Numbered from the stretch's first letter, positions 1 through 8,935 are shown. The stretch: DNA of 64,000 nt from Massilia violaceinigra (GCF_002752675.1 NZ_CP024609.1:23121-87120); one strand, 5' to 3'. Program-made: numbers and translations. Notes: generated by a model from the letters alone, not told the origin.

Positions 1-87
1 TGGTTCGGCCGCCGCGAAGACAAGGACATCGGCGAGCTGGCGCGCGACGCGGCCGCGATCGTCCACAACGCGCGAGGTCGCCCATGA
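1..87 (+). CDS. 3' end of an unidentified phage gene
   Basis: Only the last 28 codons are in the window, read in frame from base 1 to the TGA at 85-87. The tail is charged and hydrophilic. The stop overlaps the ATG of the endolysin gene in an ATGA arrangement, so the two are translationally coupled. The place directly before an endolysin often holds a holin, but no membrane segment is visible in this fragment, so that is only positional inference. Confidence 0.6.
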   Translation, partial: WFGRREDKDIGELARDAAAIVHNARGRP

Positions 88-614
88 CGCTCGACCAGCT
101 GGTGCGCATCCTTCCCTTTGCCCGGCCGCGCGCGGCCAAGTACCTTGGCTGGCTCAATGCGACCATGAACGAGTTCGACATCACCACGCCGGCACGCCAG
201 GCGTCGTTTATCTCCCAGCTGGGGCATGAATCGGCACACCTGCGCTATGTCGAGGAACGGGCGTCCGGCGCCGCCTACGATACCGGCCGGCTGGCCTTCC
301 GGCTGGGTAACACCCCCGAGGCGGATGGCGACGGCCAGAAGTGGAAAGGGCACGGGTTCATGCAGGTGACGGGTGCGGTCAACCACGCGGCGTGCGCCGC
401 CTACTTCGGCATTCCGGTCGAGCGCATTTCGGCCTGGCTGGTCACACCGGAGGGCGCCAGCCGTTCGGCCGGCTGGTTCTGGAAAGAACACGGGCTTAAC
501 GAGCTGGCCGACGCCGGCGACCAGGTCGCTGTAACGCGCCGCATCAACGGCGGCATCAACGGTCTGGCCGACCGCCTCGCCCTGTTCAACACGGCGCGCA
601 AGGTGCTGGCATGA
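84..614 (+). CDS. GH19-family endolysin
   Basis: A 176-residue protein, the usual size for a single-domain phage glycoside hydrolase family 19 (chitinase-like) lysin. The motif GHESAHLRYVEE (residues 48-59) holds the expected catalytic Glu at 49. The block KWKGHGFMQVTGAVNH near residue 87 matches the family's substrate-groove motif, and TRRINGGINGLADR near the C-terminus is typical of the phage branch. Family knowledge: these enzymes cut peptidoglycan glycan strands at lysis. There is no signal peptide, so release would need a holin. The gene overlaps its upstream neighbour by four bases and the Rz-like gene downstream by four, giving a compact lysis cassette. Confidence 0.92.
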   Translation: MTLDQLVRILPFARPRAAKYLGWLNATMNEFDITTPARQASFISQLGHESAHLRYVEERASGAAYDTGRLAFRLGNTPEADGDGQKWKGHGFMQVTGAVNHAACAAYFGIPVERISAWLVTPEGASRSAGWFWKEHGLNELADAGDQVAVTRRINGGINGLADRLALFNTARKVLA

Positions 615-1150
615 CGGGCGCGCTCCTGACGCCTGTTCCGGTGTGGGCCCGCTGCCTGCTGCTGCTGGCGGCGTGCTGGTGCCTCTTCTTGCTCGGCCAG
701 TTGCGCGGCGAACGCAAGGCAGGAGAGGCCCATATCGCCTATATCGAGCAGCAGGCCGCCCAGGTGGTCAAGGTGGCCAAGGCCCAAATCCAGGTTCTGG
801 TGAAAACCGAGACGAAATATCGGGACCGCATCGAAAAAATCTATGTCAAAGGTGACGAAATTGAAAAGCAAGTACCTGTTTATGTATCGGCTGCTGATAG
901 CCGTGCTTATGGCGTTAACGCTGGCTTCGTGCGCAACTACAACGCCGCCTGGACCAATGAGCCTGCCGGACCTGCCGCCGACGCTGACCGCGAACCCGCC
1001 GCCGTTCCGCTTATTGACATCGCCGAAGCAGACGCCCACAACGCGCGATCCTGTTTCGCCTGGCGCGAACAGGCCATCGGACTGCGCGAAGCCTATATCA
1101 ACCTGCAGGCCGTAACGAATGGACTATCAGTGAAGGACGATCCCCAGTGA
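611..1150 (+). CDS. Rz-like inner-membrane spanin
   Basis: A 179-residue protein with one N-terminal membrane helix (about residues 12-30, CLLLLAACWCLFLLGQ) followed by a charged Glu/Lys/Gln-rich stretch likely to form a coiled coil (about 32-90). This is the layout of i-spanins, which span the periplasm and act with an outer-membrane lipoprotein in the last step of Gram-negative lysis. Sequence identity in the family is low, so the call rests on topology, position after the endolysin, and the embedded Rz1-like lipoprotein gene. The start overlaps the endolysin stop as ATGA. Confidence 0.8.
   Translation: MTGALLTPVPVWARCLLLLAACWCLFLLGQLRGERKAGEAHIAYIEQQAAQVVKVAKAQIQVLVKTETKYRDRIEKIYVKGDEIEKQVPVYVSAADSRAYGVNAGFVRNYNAAWTNEPAGPAADADREPAAVPLIDIAEADAHNARSCFAWREQAIGLREAYINLQAVTNGLSVKDDPQ
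882..1115 (+). CDS. Rz1-like spanin lipoprotein, nested in Rz
   Basis: This frame is nested inside the Rz-like gene, the classical Rz/Rz1 arrangement. From the ATG at 882 it reads MYRLLIAVLMALTLASC, a short signal peptide ending in a lipobox (LASC), followed by a proline-rich mature part (PPGP, LPDLPPTL, NPPP) typical of o-spanins. An upstream in-frame ATG at 843 adds 13 charged residues; 882 was preferred because it places the hydrophobic helix at the N-terminus. No clear ribosome binding site distinguishes the two starts. Confidence 0.82.
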   Translation: MYRLLIAVLMALTLASCATTTPPGPMSLPDLPPTLTANPPPFRLLTSPKQTPTTRDPVSPGANRPSDCAKPISTCRP

Positions 1151-2907
1151 CCCCGCCCATCAACTTGCGCAAATTCGGCGGTCTGCTTCCACGCGTGCCG
1201 CTGACCGACCTGCCGATCAACGCCGCGGCGGTCGCCGAAAACATCGACTTCGGCTACAACGAACTGCGCTCGCTGCGCGGCGATTTCAAATTGCGCGACC
1301 TGGCGATCGTGGCGCGGTCGGTGTTCAGCGTCGACGGGCTGCGCTTCTACGTGTGGCCCGAGGACGTCGACGCCGTGATCAGCCCCCTGCAGAATGGCCC
1401 CGCCAGCGACCGGCTTTACTACACCACCGCGAGCGACTTCCGGGTGACGCCGATCTCGCTGGCCACCATCGCCGGCGCGCCGCCATCGACCAGTTTTCGC
1501 GTCGGCGTGCCGCGGCCGACCACGCCGCCCCGCATCAACGTCGAGCACCCGGTTGCACCAAAAGGGCCCATCGCCACCGTCGAGGCCACGCCGGCGGATA
1601 CTTACCAGGCGCGCCTGACGGCCGCACAGTTGGCCGCCGACGCAACCTTCAAGTCGTCCGTCGTCACCGGCACGGAAAATCGCACCTACACCTACACGTA
1701 CGCCAACGTGTACCAGGAGCAGGGCCCGCCCAGCGAAGCGGCCATGATCGAGGTGAAGGCGATCACGGTCAGCGGCGTGACCACGTACAGCAAGGTGACG
1801 GTCGAAGTGACGTTCGACGGTACCGCCGATTACGTGCCCATCACCGGGGCGCGGCTGTACCGCCAAGGCGGGGCAAGCGACGAATACTTTTTTGTGAAGA
1901 CCATCAGCGGCACCGAAGGCAAGGTGCAAACGGTCGACACGACCGGCGCCGGCGCGCTGAACGAGGTCCTGCAAAGCGAGAACGCCTACCCTCCCAGTCC
2001 GCAGCTTACCGGCCTATTCAACATCGGGAACGGCATCCTGTGCGCATGGAAGGGCCGCGAATTGTGGTTCAGCGACGCTTACCGCCCTTGGTCATGGCCG
2101 CCGGCTTACATGATCACGGTCCCGCACACGATCGTCGGTGCCCACCTGCACGCCGCCGGCGCGCTGGTCACGACGGTCGCCGAGCCGTCGCTGATATCCG
2201 GGGTCAGCCCGGACGCGATGGCCGAAATCCCGCTCGATATCGCGCACGCCGGCGCGTCGAAGTGGTCGGTAATCAGCATCGCCGGGCGTGCGCTGTACGC
2301 CTGCCACGACGGCATCGTGGCGGTGGAAGGCAGTTCCCCCAGCATGGCGCTGTCCGATCGCTTTTTTACGCGCGAGGTGTGGCGCGAGCGGTGCGGCGCC
2401 GGCCTGGCCAGCATGCAGTTTGCGCGTTATGACGGCAAGTTGATCGTCTTTTCCAAAACCGGCGCCTTCGTGCCCTTCATGATCGACCTGTCCGAGGGCG
2501 GGGAAATGACCGACTTGCCGCAGCTGGTGGCCAGCACCGCCGCCGTCCTCACGACGTCGGATCAGATGTACGTCGTCAGTGGGACGACGCTGCGCCAGTT
2601 CGGCGGCGGCAGCATGCTTCCCCTGCGCTGGGCGACCGGCGACATCGTGCTTGCCGCGCCGGCCGCGCTGGCGGTCGCCCAGGTTGAATGCACTGGCGAC
2701 TTCACGATCCGGTTCTACCAGAAAGACAAGCTGGGATACACCAAGACCGTCGGGAGCGGGGAGACGATTTTCTATCTCCCTACCGAACCGCGCGACGGCC
2801 ATTCCGGCCTTGAGCCCTCCGACAGGTGGAAGTTCGAGATTTCCGGCACCGGCCGATTCAAACGACTACGGGCGGCATCGTCCATCCGTGGCTTGAAGGA
2901 CATCTAA
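1147..2907 (+). CDS. Phage structural protein, possible tail-tube or stabilisation protein
   Basis: A 586-residue protein starting four bases inside the Rz-like gene. The N-terminus (INLRKFGGLLPRV, AENIDFGYNELRSLRGD) resembles large proteins of podovirus-like tail modules that begin with a short hook and continue as repeated beta-rich units. The middle part (TYTYTYANVYQEQGPPSEA, RLYRQGG) looks like an Ig or fibronectin-like fold. No catalytic motif is visible. Its position between lysis genes and a tail-tip protein indicates a virion role. The exact component (tail nozzle, stabilisation protein or adsorption protein) cannot be settled from sequence alone. Confidence 0.6.
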   Translation: MTPPINLRKFGGLLPRVPLTDLPINAAAVAENIDFGYNELRSLRGDFKLRDLAIVARSVFSVDGLRFYVWPEDVDAVISPLQNGPASDRLYYTTASDFRVTPISLATIAGAPPSTSFRVGVPRPTTPPRINVEHPVAPKGPIATVEATPADTYQARLTAAQLAADATFKSSVVTGTENRTYTYTYANVYQEQGPPSEAAMIEVKAITVSGVTTYSKVTVEVTFDGTADYVPITGARLYRQGGASDEYFFVKTISGTEGKVQTVDTTGAGALNEVLQSENAYPPSPQLTGLFNIGNGILCAWKGRELWFSDAYRPWSWPPAYMITVPHTIVGAHLHAAGALVTTVAEPSLISGVSPDAMAEIPLDIAHAGASKWSVISIAGRALYACHDGIVAVEGSSPSMALSDRFFTREVWRERCGAGLASMQFARYDGKLIVFSKTGAFVPFMIDLSEGGEMTDLPQLVASTAAVLTTSDQMYVVSGTTLRQFGGGSMLPLRWATGDIVLAAPAALAVAQVECTGDFTIRFYQKDKLGYTKTVGSGETIFYLPTEPRDGHSGLEPSDRWKFEISGTGRFKRLRAASSIRGLKDI

Positions 2908-4458
2908 ATGACCGTATCAGTACCTCCGATTTCAACGGCATCCATCCTGGCCGTCAAGGACCCGCAAACGCGCGAAGTGCTGCGCGCCATGGCGAGCGGC
3001 ATCGCGGTGCGCAACGGCGACGTCGGTTCGGGCGACGAGGCATTTCTGACCTTGGGCGACCTACAAAACGATCCGTCCATCGCTGGAAAGCTGGCAAAGT
3101 CGCTGGCCGGCCCGATCATCGAGGGAGTGGGCAAGCCGGGCAGCCCCATGTTCGACCTAGCCGAAAAGCTGCAGGATAAAATCATGGCGTCGCCGGCGTG
3201 GATCAACATGTTCTCGGCCGTCACCCTCATCCAGGCGCCCGACTCGGTGCCCGGCAGCGCGGCGTGGCTTCTGCAGCAGGAAGCCAAGGCACGCGGCGCT
3301 GCGGTCACGCGCGTGGACACGGTCATCAAGGAAACCAACCTGTCTCTCGCGAAGACGACGGAAACGCTCACATCGTCTATCGGCGCGGCCGGCGCGGCGA
3401 TCAAGGAAGAACGCGAGGTGCGCGCCACGCAAAACGAGGCGATGACGCAGCACCTGCAGCAGGTCGTTACGTGGACCAATCAGTCCTTTGTCGGCGTCCA
3501 GAACGAACTGACCACCCGCACCAACAACGATAACGCCCTGGCCAGCGCGATCAATACCATGTGGGCGCGCGTGGGTCTTAATCAGGCGCTGGTCCAGACG
3601 GGAACCCAAATCGCCGTCAACCCGGTAGGCAGCGCGCTGACGAAGTTCGAGCAGCTGCAGGCGACCGTCACCGATCCGGCGACCGGCTTGGTCAAGAGCT
3701 ACGCGGCCCTGCGCCAGGAAGTGAACCTCACGAACGACAAGGTACAAGGCCTGTCGGGCAAGTGGGGCGTCAAGCTCGATCTGAACGGCTATATCGCCGG
3801 CGTCACGCTCAATTCCAGCGTTTCGACGGGGGGCGTGGCCAAATCGTCCTTCCTTGTGCTGGCCGATACTTTCGCGGTCGGCGCGCCTGGCCGGCCGGGA
3901 ATCGTGCCGTTCGCGATCGACGCCAGAACCGGGCTCGTCGCCGTGCGCGGCGATCTGGTCGCCCAAGGCAGCATCACCGGCTATCAGCTGGGGGCGTACT
4001 CGATCTCGCGCGACAAGCTGGCCTTAAAGGTGGTGGGCGGCGCGCAGATTGACGACCTGGCCGTCGATACGTTCAAACTCGGCCCCAACTCCGTCACCGT
4101 CCCGCTGTACCTGTCGGGCCAAGGCAGCGGCGGGATCTCGGCCGGAACGACACGCATGGTGGGGCAGATCGCCGCCTACTACCCGGCCGAGGTCGACATC
4201 GTTGCGCTCGTCACCTGGAAGGCGGCGGCCTGGAACATTGGCGGAAACACCGGCGTCATCCTGCACGTCGACGGCCGCCAGTTCCACTACCAGTCCGATT
4301 CCAACATCAACACCTTCGCGTTGTCGCACGCGACATCGGCCCGGGTTCGGCTGAGCCAGGGCTACCACACGTTCACGGTCACGTTCAATAACGAATGGCA
4401 CCAGGGCACTTACGACCTCGGCGACTGGTCCGTCACCTTACTTGGAGTAATGAAATGA
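2908..4458 (+). CDS. Tail-tip / host-specificity protein, J C-terminal-like
   Basis: A 516-residue protein starting at the base after the preceding stop. The middle is helical and coiled-coil-like (about residues 125-265, rich in Ala, Thr and Glu). The segment SSVSTGGVAKSSFLVLADTF (about 297-316) and its continuation VGAPG..VPFAIDARTGLVAVRGDLVAQGSI matches the domain seen after the coiled coil of lambda J-type central tail fibre proteins (DUF1983 type). The C-terminal 120 residues are beta-rich and probably receptor-facing. It is translationally coupled by ATGA to the next small gene. Confidence 0.75.
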   Translation: MTVSVPPISTASILAVKDPQTREVLRAMASGIAVRNGDVGSGDEAFLTLGDLQNDPSIAGKLAKSLAGPIIEGVGKPGSPMFDLAEKLQDKIMASPAWINMFSAVTLIQAPDSVPGSAAWLLQQEAKARGAAVTRVDTVIKETNLSLAKTTETLTSSIGAAGAAIKEEREVRATQNEAMTQHLQQVVTWTNQSFVGVQNELTTRTNNDNALASAINTMWARVGLNQALVQTGTQIAVNPVGSALTKFEQLQATVTDPATGLVKSYAALRQEVNLTNDKVQGLSGKWGVKLDLNGYIAGVTLNSSVSTGGVAKSSFLVLADTFAVGAPGRPGIVPFAIDARTGLVAVRGDLVAQGSITGYQLGAYSISRDKLALKVVGGAQIDDLAVDTFKLGPNSVTVPLYLSGQGSGGISAGTTRMVGQIAAYYPAEVDIVALVTWKAAAWNIGGNTGVILHVDGRQFHYQSDSNINTFALSHATSARVRLSQGYHTFTVTFNNEWHQGTYDLGDWSVTLLGVMK

Positions 4459-4799
4459 CTACATTTGCGAAATATGACGCAGACGGCCGCGTGCAGTTCC
4501 ATGGCGACGTGCCCGAATCGATGCTTTCCCTGCAGGGCGACCGGGTGTTCGTGGGGGACATTGACGGGCGGACCCACTACGTGCGCGACGGGCACAAGCA
4601 CGCGCGGCCGGAAAGCCCCGCTGTGCTTGCCGAACGCGAACTGACCCGGTTGCCCATGCCGTGCAAGGTAATCATCAACGACAAGACCTATCCATGCGGG
4701 GAAGGGCGCGCGACGCTGAGCTTCAACTTGCCGGGCCTGTACCGCGTACGGGTAGTGGCATTCCCTTTCCTTGATGCACATTTTGAGATCCAGGCATGA
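4455..4799 (+). CDS. Small tail-associated protein, function unknown
   Basis: The start chosen is the ATG at 4455 (MTTFAKYDADGRVQFHG), which overlaps the upstream stop and has GGAG about eight bases before it; the longer open frame from 4395 only adds shadow sequence. The 114-residue product has two cysteines (PCKVI, YPCGEG) and a C-terminal beta pattern (LYRVRVVAFPFLDAHFEIQA). No family was recognised. Its place directly after the tail-tip gene suggests a tail accessory or capping protein. Confidence 0.75.
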   Translation: MTTFAKYDADGRVQFHGDVPESMLSLQGDRVFVGDIDGRTHYVRDGHKHARPESPAVLAERELTRLPMPCKVIINDKTYPCGEGRATLSFNLPGLYRVRVVAFPFLDAHFEIQA

Positions 4800-4963
4800 T
4801 CATTTACCACAATGAAGACGTTGACCAGCTGCGCCGCGCGGCATATCCGCCACTTGCCGACCTGGCCGATGCGATGTACTGGCAAAGCCGGGGGCAGAGC
4901 GGCAAGATGGATGAATATAACGCCGCAGTCGAGGCGGTAAAGGCGCGGTACCCCAAGCCGTGA
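4796..4963 (+). CDS. Small conserved-looking tail-module protein
   Basis: A 55-residue frame, starting ATG at 4796 in ATGA overlap with the preceding gene and ending at TGA 4961-4963. It reads MIIYHNEDVDQLRRAAYPPL and continues LADLADAMYWQ..G, ending AVEAVKARYPKP. The pattern YP.L.DLADA.YW resembles short phage proteins found next to tail-tip genes. Coupled translation and phage-like codon use support a real gene. No catalytic motif is visible. Confidence 0.75.
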   Translation: MIIYHNEDVDQLRRAAYPPLADLADAMYWQSRGQSGKMDEYNAAVEAVKARYPKP

Positions 4964-5078
4964 AGGCCTTAGCCGCTGGCGGGTGCGATAGAAAATTTGC
5001 CTATTTCAGTCGGAATAACGTTCTGCTCACGCCGCCCTGGTATAGAATTCTTGGCTGAATTATGATCGAGAAATATAC

Positions 5079-5201
5079 ATGAACCGAACTAATAGTAACA
5101 ACAGCAACGAAAGTGCCGTCTGGATCTCTGAGACACTCTTGGTCGTAGTTGGCGTCACGTTCTGCCGGTTCATTAATGGTATTACTGAGGAAATTAAGTG
5201 A
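5079..5201 (+). CDS. 40-residue membrane peptide
   Basis: The ATG at 5079 opens a 40-codon frame with a polar Asn/Ser-rich N-terminus and one hydrophobic helix (VWISETLLVVVGVTFCRF). Its TGA at 5199-5201 overlaps the GTG start of the next membrane protein at 5198. The coupling and the membrane helix suggest a two-gene membrane unit, perhaps a holin-like or superinfection-related pair, but no family was recognised. Confidence 0.55.
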   Translation: MNRTNSNNSNESAVWISETLLVVVGVTFCRFINGITEEIK

Positions 5202-5497
5202 GCTCCGATTCTGAACTGTTCTTGGTTATTGGTTTCCTCGCTCTGTCGGCCGGATTGTGCCTGGCCGTTTTCCAGGAATGGGGCTGGAAGATTGGCGTAT
5301 GGATGGGGGCGTTTTCTACTCCCTCCTTAGTCCCAGCAATTCGTGACTGCGCATTAATGCCGTCAGTGCGGTCGGGCGCGCAGTTTGGGGGGTATGAAGA
5401 GGTGACCAGAGCATGGTGGGGGCACGGATTCTTCATGTTCGGAGCTTTTGTCGTGGTTTTAGGTATTGCATGGCTTATAACGAAGGGCAAGTACTAA
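5198..5497 (+). CDS. Small membrane protein, two predicted helices
   Basis: A GTG start at 5198 is supported by GAGGA about seven bases upstream (near 5186-5190). The 99-residue product has hydrophobic segments at about residues 7-25 (LFLVIGFLALSAGLCLAVF) and 75-94 (FFMFGAFVVVLGIAWLI) joined by a loop of about 50 residues. The GC content is lower than in the surrounding late genes, which suggests a separately acquired moron-type gene. Membrane topology is the only functional clue. Confidence 0.7.
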   Translation: MSSDSELFLVIGFLALSAGLCLAVFQEWGWKIGVWMGAFSTPSLVPAIRDCALMPSVRSGAQFGGYEEVTRAWWGHGFFMFGAFVVVLGIAWLITKGKY

Positions 5498-5640
5498 AAA
5501 CCGCTACATCGCACTGCCATTGTTGCCCCCTTCATGGGGCTTTTTACGCTTGATTTTTCCGCTAAGAGCGCGCCACCTAAATTCTAAGTTTTCCGAAAAC
5601 CGGCCATATGATCCCGCCTCAATCACAGCGGGGGAATCGA

Positions 5641-6219
5641 ATGGCAAGTTTTCAACACATCGCAACAGGCATCGAGGTCGCGGCGCTGCTCGCCGCGCTG
5701 GAGGCAAAACCCCACCTGTTCGGCCTGCACACTGCACGTGCGAGCGCCTACGATTCCCCGCACCGGGCGATGACGGACATCTGGGTCCGCTTCAACGACA
5801 TCGCCAATCTGGGCCCCCGTTTCACCGATGAGCACGATTCGGTTTGGTATCCGGCTTACGCCGAGCTGCCCGAGCTGACCCCGATTATCTTCGGGCTGAT
5901 GGCCCACGTCCATGGCGAGCGACTCGGCGGCGTGTTGATCACGAAGATTCCCGCCGGCGGCCGCATCGAGCCCCACATCGACCAGTGCTGGCACGCCGAC
6001 TACTACGACAAGTTTTACATCCCCCTGCGCAACGACCCGGGCGCCCTGTTCCACTTCCCCGAAGGCGACATCGTCGCCAGTCCGGGCGACTGCTACTGGT
6101 TCGACAACGGCGTGACGCACAGCGTGACCAACGACAGCCAGGCAGACCGGATTTCGCTGATCGTCTGCATCAAAACCGATAACTTTAAGGAACTGAAACG
6201 TGATCGACTTGAAGATTAA
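5641..6219 (+). CDS. Aspartyl/asparaginyl beta-hydroxylase-like Fe(II)/2OG dioxygenase
   Basis: The ATG at 5641 follows a GGGGGA purine run and gives 192 residues; an in-frame ATG at 5608 would add 11. The double-stranded beta-helix signature is visible: H112-x-D114 in RIEPHIDQCWHADYYDKFY and the distal His160 in FDNGVTHSVTND, which would bind iron. The family hydroxylates protein side chains using 2-oxoglutarate. It overlaps the cupin gene downstream by 20 bases, so the two are probably made together. A phage copy may modify a virion or host protein; the substrate is unknown. Confidence 0.85.
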   Translation: MASFQHIATGIEVAALLAALEAKPHLFGLHTARASAYDSPHRAMTDIWVRFNDIANLGPRFTDEHDSVWYPAYAELPELTPIIFGLMAHVHGERLGGVLITKIPAGGRIEPHIDQCWHADYYDKFYIPLRNDPGALFHFPEGDIVASPGDCYWFDNGVTHSVTNDSQADRISLIVCIKTDNFKELKRDRLED

Positions 6220-6508
6220 GCATCATTTCTCCGGCCGCGAGTACGCCAAGGAGATGACCCTGCCAGCCCGGCACTACGCCGAAACGCACTCGCATAACTT
6301 CGACCACCTGAGCATTCTGGCACGCGGCACCGTGACCGTGACCATCGACGGTGTCGAGGAAATGCACGTCGGGCCGACCTGCATCACGATCCGTGCCGGG
6401 CAGGTGCACCACATCGAGGCGCTCACCGACTCGGTGTGGTTCTGCGTGCATGCGCACGAAGGCACCGACCCCGACAAGGTCGATAGCGTCCTGATCAAGG
6501 AGGCTTGA
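6200..6508 (+). CDS. Small single-domain cupin
   Basis: The start is GTG at 6200, with AAGGA about eight bases upstream. The 102-residue product has the first cupin motif (ETHSHNFDHLSILARGTVTV, about residues 28-47) and the second (GQVHHIEALTDSVWFCVH), with His residues suited to metal binding. It overlaps the end of the dioxygenase gene, so they form a coupled pair. Cupins of this size may be sugar or small-molecule binding proteins or isomerases; nothing here fixes the ligand. Confidence 0.8.
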   Translation: MIDLKIKHHFSGREYAKEMTLPARHYAETHSHNFDHLSILARGTVTVTIDGVEEMHVGPTCITIRAGQVHHIEALTDSVWFCVHAHEGTDPDKVDSVLIKEA

Positions 6509-6509
6509 T

Positions 6510-7220
6510 ATGCCATGGGCAGCAGCGGCAGCAATTGGAAGCGCACTTATTGGCGCGAACGCATCGAGCAGAGCCAGCAAGAAAGCGGCGGCATCCGCAA
6601 ATAAGGCCATCGATGCGAACGCCTATCAGGGGGAGATCGCCATGGACCAGTACGAGGACTACAAGAACTTCGCCCGTCCGGTGGAGCACTCGGTCTATGC
6701 GGACGCCATGAATACCGACACGCCGGAAGCGTACGACAAGGCGGCCGGCGACGCGCAGGCGTCGGTGTCGAGCCAGCTGGGCATGGCGCGCGAGCGCATG
6801 GCCCGCACGCCTGGCTTGGACCCGTCGAGCGCCGCCGCCCAGGCCGCCAGCACGAGCATGGAACTGAAAGGCGCCGCCATGGGCGCGGCGGCGGCAAACA
6901 AGGCCCGTGACGGAATCAAGGACAAGGCATTCGCCCGCAAGCTCGATGCGGTCGGCATCGGCAAGGGGCTTGTCTCGAACGCGTCGAGCGGCCTGGCCAG
7001 CGCTGCCGCGACCGCCAGCAACATCGCCGGCCAGCAGTCGGCGCAAGCGGGCCAAACGGCCGCCGGCGTGGGGAACATGGTCAGCGGGATCGCAAACGGC
7101 CTCTCGAAAGTCAACTGGGGCGGCACCGGCACCAGCGACTACAGCAAATGGGAATCCAACAACGCCGGCACGATGCAGAGCACCGGCCTGTCCTCATCTG
7201 AATTAGCCGGCGCATTTTAA
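6510..7220 (+). CDS. Putative internal virion / ejection protein (small)
   Basis: A 236-residue, Ala- and Gly-rich protein beginning MPWAAAAAIGSALIGANASS, a short hydrophobic segment, followed by long helical Ala/Lys/Asp stretches. It is the first of three consecutive genes of rising size (236, 567, 5555 aa). This is the order of the podovirus ejection proteins gp14, gp15 and gp16 of T7, and of P22-like sets. Sequence similarity to a named family is not evident. The role is inferred from composition and position. Confidence 0.6.
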   Translation: MPWAAAAAIGSALIGANASSRASKKAAASANKAIDANAYQGEIAMDQYEDYKNFARPVEHSVYADAMNTDTPEAYDKAAGDAQASVSSQLGMARERMARTPGLDPSSAAAQAASTSMELKGAAMGAAAANKARDGIKDKAFARKLDAVGIGKGLVSNASSGLASAAATASNIAGQQSAQAGQTAAGVGNMVSGIANGLSKVNWGGTGTSDYSKWESNNAGTMQSTGLSSSELAGAF

Positions 7221-7231
7221 AGGATCGATCA

Positions 7232-8935
7232 ATGACAAATTGGAGCGGCATGGCCGCTGGATTTCAAGGCTATCAGGACGGACAGCGCCGCATCGCCGAA
7301 GACGAGCAGCGCGCAGCCGCCGAAGCGCGTCGCGCCAAAGCGGACAAGCGCGCCGACAGCGACGCGGCGTTTCAGGAAGAGGCACGCAGCCGCCAGCGCT
7401 ATGACTGGAACGAGGTCGACCGCATCAAAGCGGCCGACAAGAAGGACATGGCCGAAATCCGGGAACAGCTCGCCAGCGAGGCCGACGCTGCCCAGGGCGG
7501 TGCAAGCTTGGCTGAGGCGCCGGGCCAGGCCCCGGCCGACAAAATTCAGACGGAAATCGACAAGGCCATGGCGCCCCCGGCGGACTTGCTGCCGGGCGTG
7601 GCCGCCGGACCGGCGTCGATGGTGAAGAATCCGGGCGCCCTGAATCTGGCGCCCGCAGCCGCGGCACTGACCACACCGCCAGTGCCCAAGAAAATGGGCG
7701 CGATCGGCGCCCCGGCCGGAACTATCCACAAAGGCGACTTCAACAGCGTGCTTGAGGTGCAAACCGCGTTTCTCCGTCGCAAGAATGCGCGGGGCGACCT
7801 CACGCTCGAAGAGCTGGCCCAAAAAAAGGGGTTGCTGAGCAAGATGAAAAACGAGGGCATTGCCGATGCGTTGTCGCTCATGGGGCAAGGGCGCTACGGC
7901 GATGCGATGGAAGCGTACAACGCCGCCGGCGCCATGAAAGGCGCGCGCATCGTCAAAGGTGAGGCGAGTACGACCAAGATCAATGGCGAGGAACACCCCA
8001 CCCATATGGTCACGATCCGGAACCGCGACGGCAGCGAAGTCACGATGGACGTCGCCAAGGCCCGGTACCAGCTGCTCGACTTCGAGACGCAGCTGGCACA
8101 GTCCGCACGGGCCGGGCAGGCCGCCATGCAGCGCGAACACTACCAAGGGACACGCGAGGACAACAAGGCCGCGCGTGCCCAACAGGCTCGCGATTCCGCC
8201 GCCGGCCGCGCCATTCAAATGGCACATCTCAACATGTCGCGGGAACAGCACACGCAGTCAACGCCGCTCGGCCAGATCCAGGCCAAGGAAAAGGCGCTCG
8301 GCCGCGCGCTGTCGACTGTCGAGCGCGCCGCCCTGCTGGGCGTGGACTCGATGAACCCGGCCACCCGCGCCCAGCTGGGGAGCTTGCTGAAAGATCAGGA
8401 CCAGATCTCGGCCGCGATGACCAAGTCGCAGGCGGAGGGTACCTGGGCGCCCGAGTCCCTTGGCGCGAAGAGCCTGCACACGCGCTCAGCCATGCTTAAC
8501 CAGCAGGTTTCCGACTTGCTCGGCGACGCGCGCGGTGCGGCAGACCCGCTCAACCTGAACGGCTCTGCCAAGGGCGCGGCGCCCGCTGCCGCTCCCCCTG
8601 CAGCGGCCACGGGTCCGGCACCGTCCGCCCTCAAGGCGCCTGCAGGCGTGCGCGCGCCAGCGGCACCGAAGCAGAGCCCGCTTTTGGAGCTGATCGGGAT
8701 GTCTTCTGGCAACTCGGCGTGGAACCAGGTTGCGATCGAGAAGGCGGCCACCCTCGAAGCGGCGGCGGCAAAGTACCAGGAAGCGAAATTTGTCCTGAAT
8801 GCAACAGTCCCGTCTGGCGACATCGCCGCCACTGACGCCGCGCTAAAACGCGTGAACGCTGCGCGCGCCGTTGTGGAAGACAACATCGGCCCGGCTCTCA
8901 ACAAAACCGCAATGCTCGAAGCGCTCGGCATGTAA
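7232..8935 (+). CDS. Putative internal virion / ejection protein (middle)
   Basis: A 567-residue, strongly helical and charged protein (AEDEQRAAAEARRAKADKRA near the N-terminus) with an Ala/Pro linker at about residues 450-490. The central part (KGDFNSVLEVQTAFLRRKNA, GIADALSLMGQGRYGDAMEAY) resembles middle-sized podovirus internal proteins. It sits 11 bases after the preceding gene and 23 before the giant gene. The inferred role is part of the ejectosome delivered with the DNA. No enzyme motif was seen. Confidence 0.6.
   Translation: MTNWSGMAAGFQGYQDGQRRIAEDEQRAAAEARRAKADKRADSDAAFQEEARSRQRYDWNEVDRIKAADKKDMAEIREQLASEADAAQGGASLAEAPGQAPADKIQTEIDKAMAPPADLLPGVAAGPASMVKNPGALNLAPAAAALTTPPVPKKMGAIGAPAGTIHKGDFNSVLEVQTAFLRRKNARGDLTLEELAQKKGLLSKMKNEGIADALSLMGQGRYGDAMEAYNAAGAMKGARIVKGEASTTKINGEEHPTHMVTIRNRDGSEVTMDVAKARYQLLDFETQLAQSARAGQAAMQREHYQGTREDNKAARAQQARDSAAGRAIQMAHLNMSREQHTQSTPLGQIQAKEKALGRALSTVERAALLGVDSMNPATRAQLGSLLKDQDQISAAMTKSQAEGTWAPESLGAKSLHTRSAMLNQQVSDLLGDARGAADPLNLNGSAKGAAPAAAPPAAATGPAPSALKAPAGVRAPAAPKQSPLLELIGMSSGNSAWNQVAIEKAATLEAAAAKYQEAKFVLNATVPSGDIAATDAALKRVNAARAVVEDNIGPALNKTAMLEALGM

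Noticed and set aside
401-1039. Minus-strand open frame across the lysis genes
   Set aside because: It is antisense to the endolysin and spanin genes and has shadow composition.
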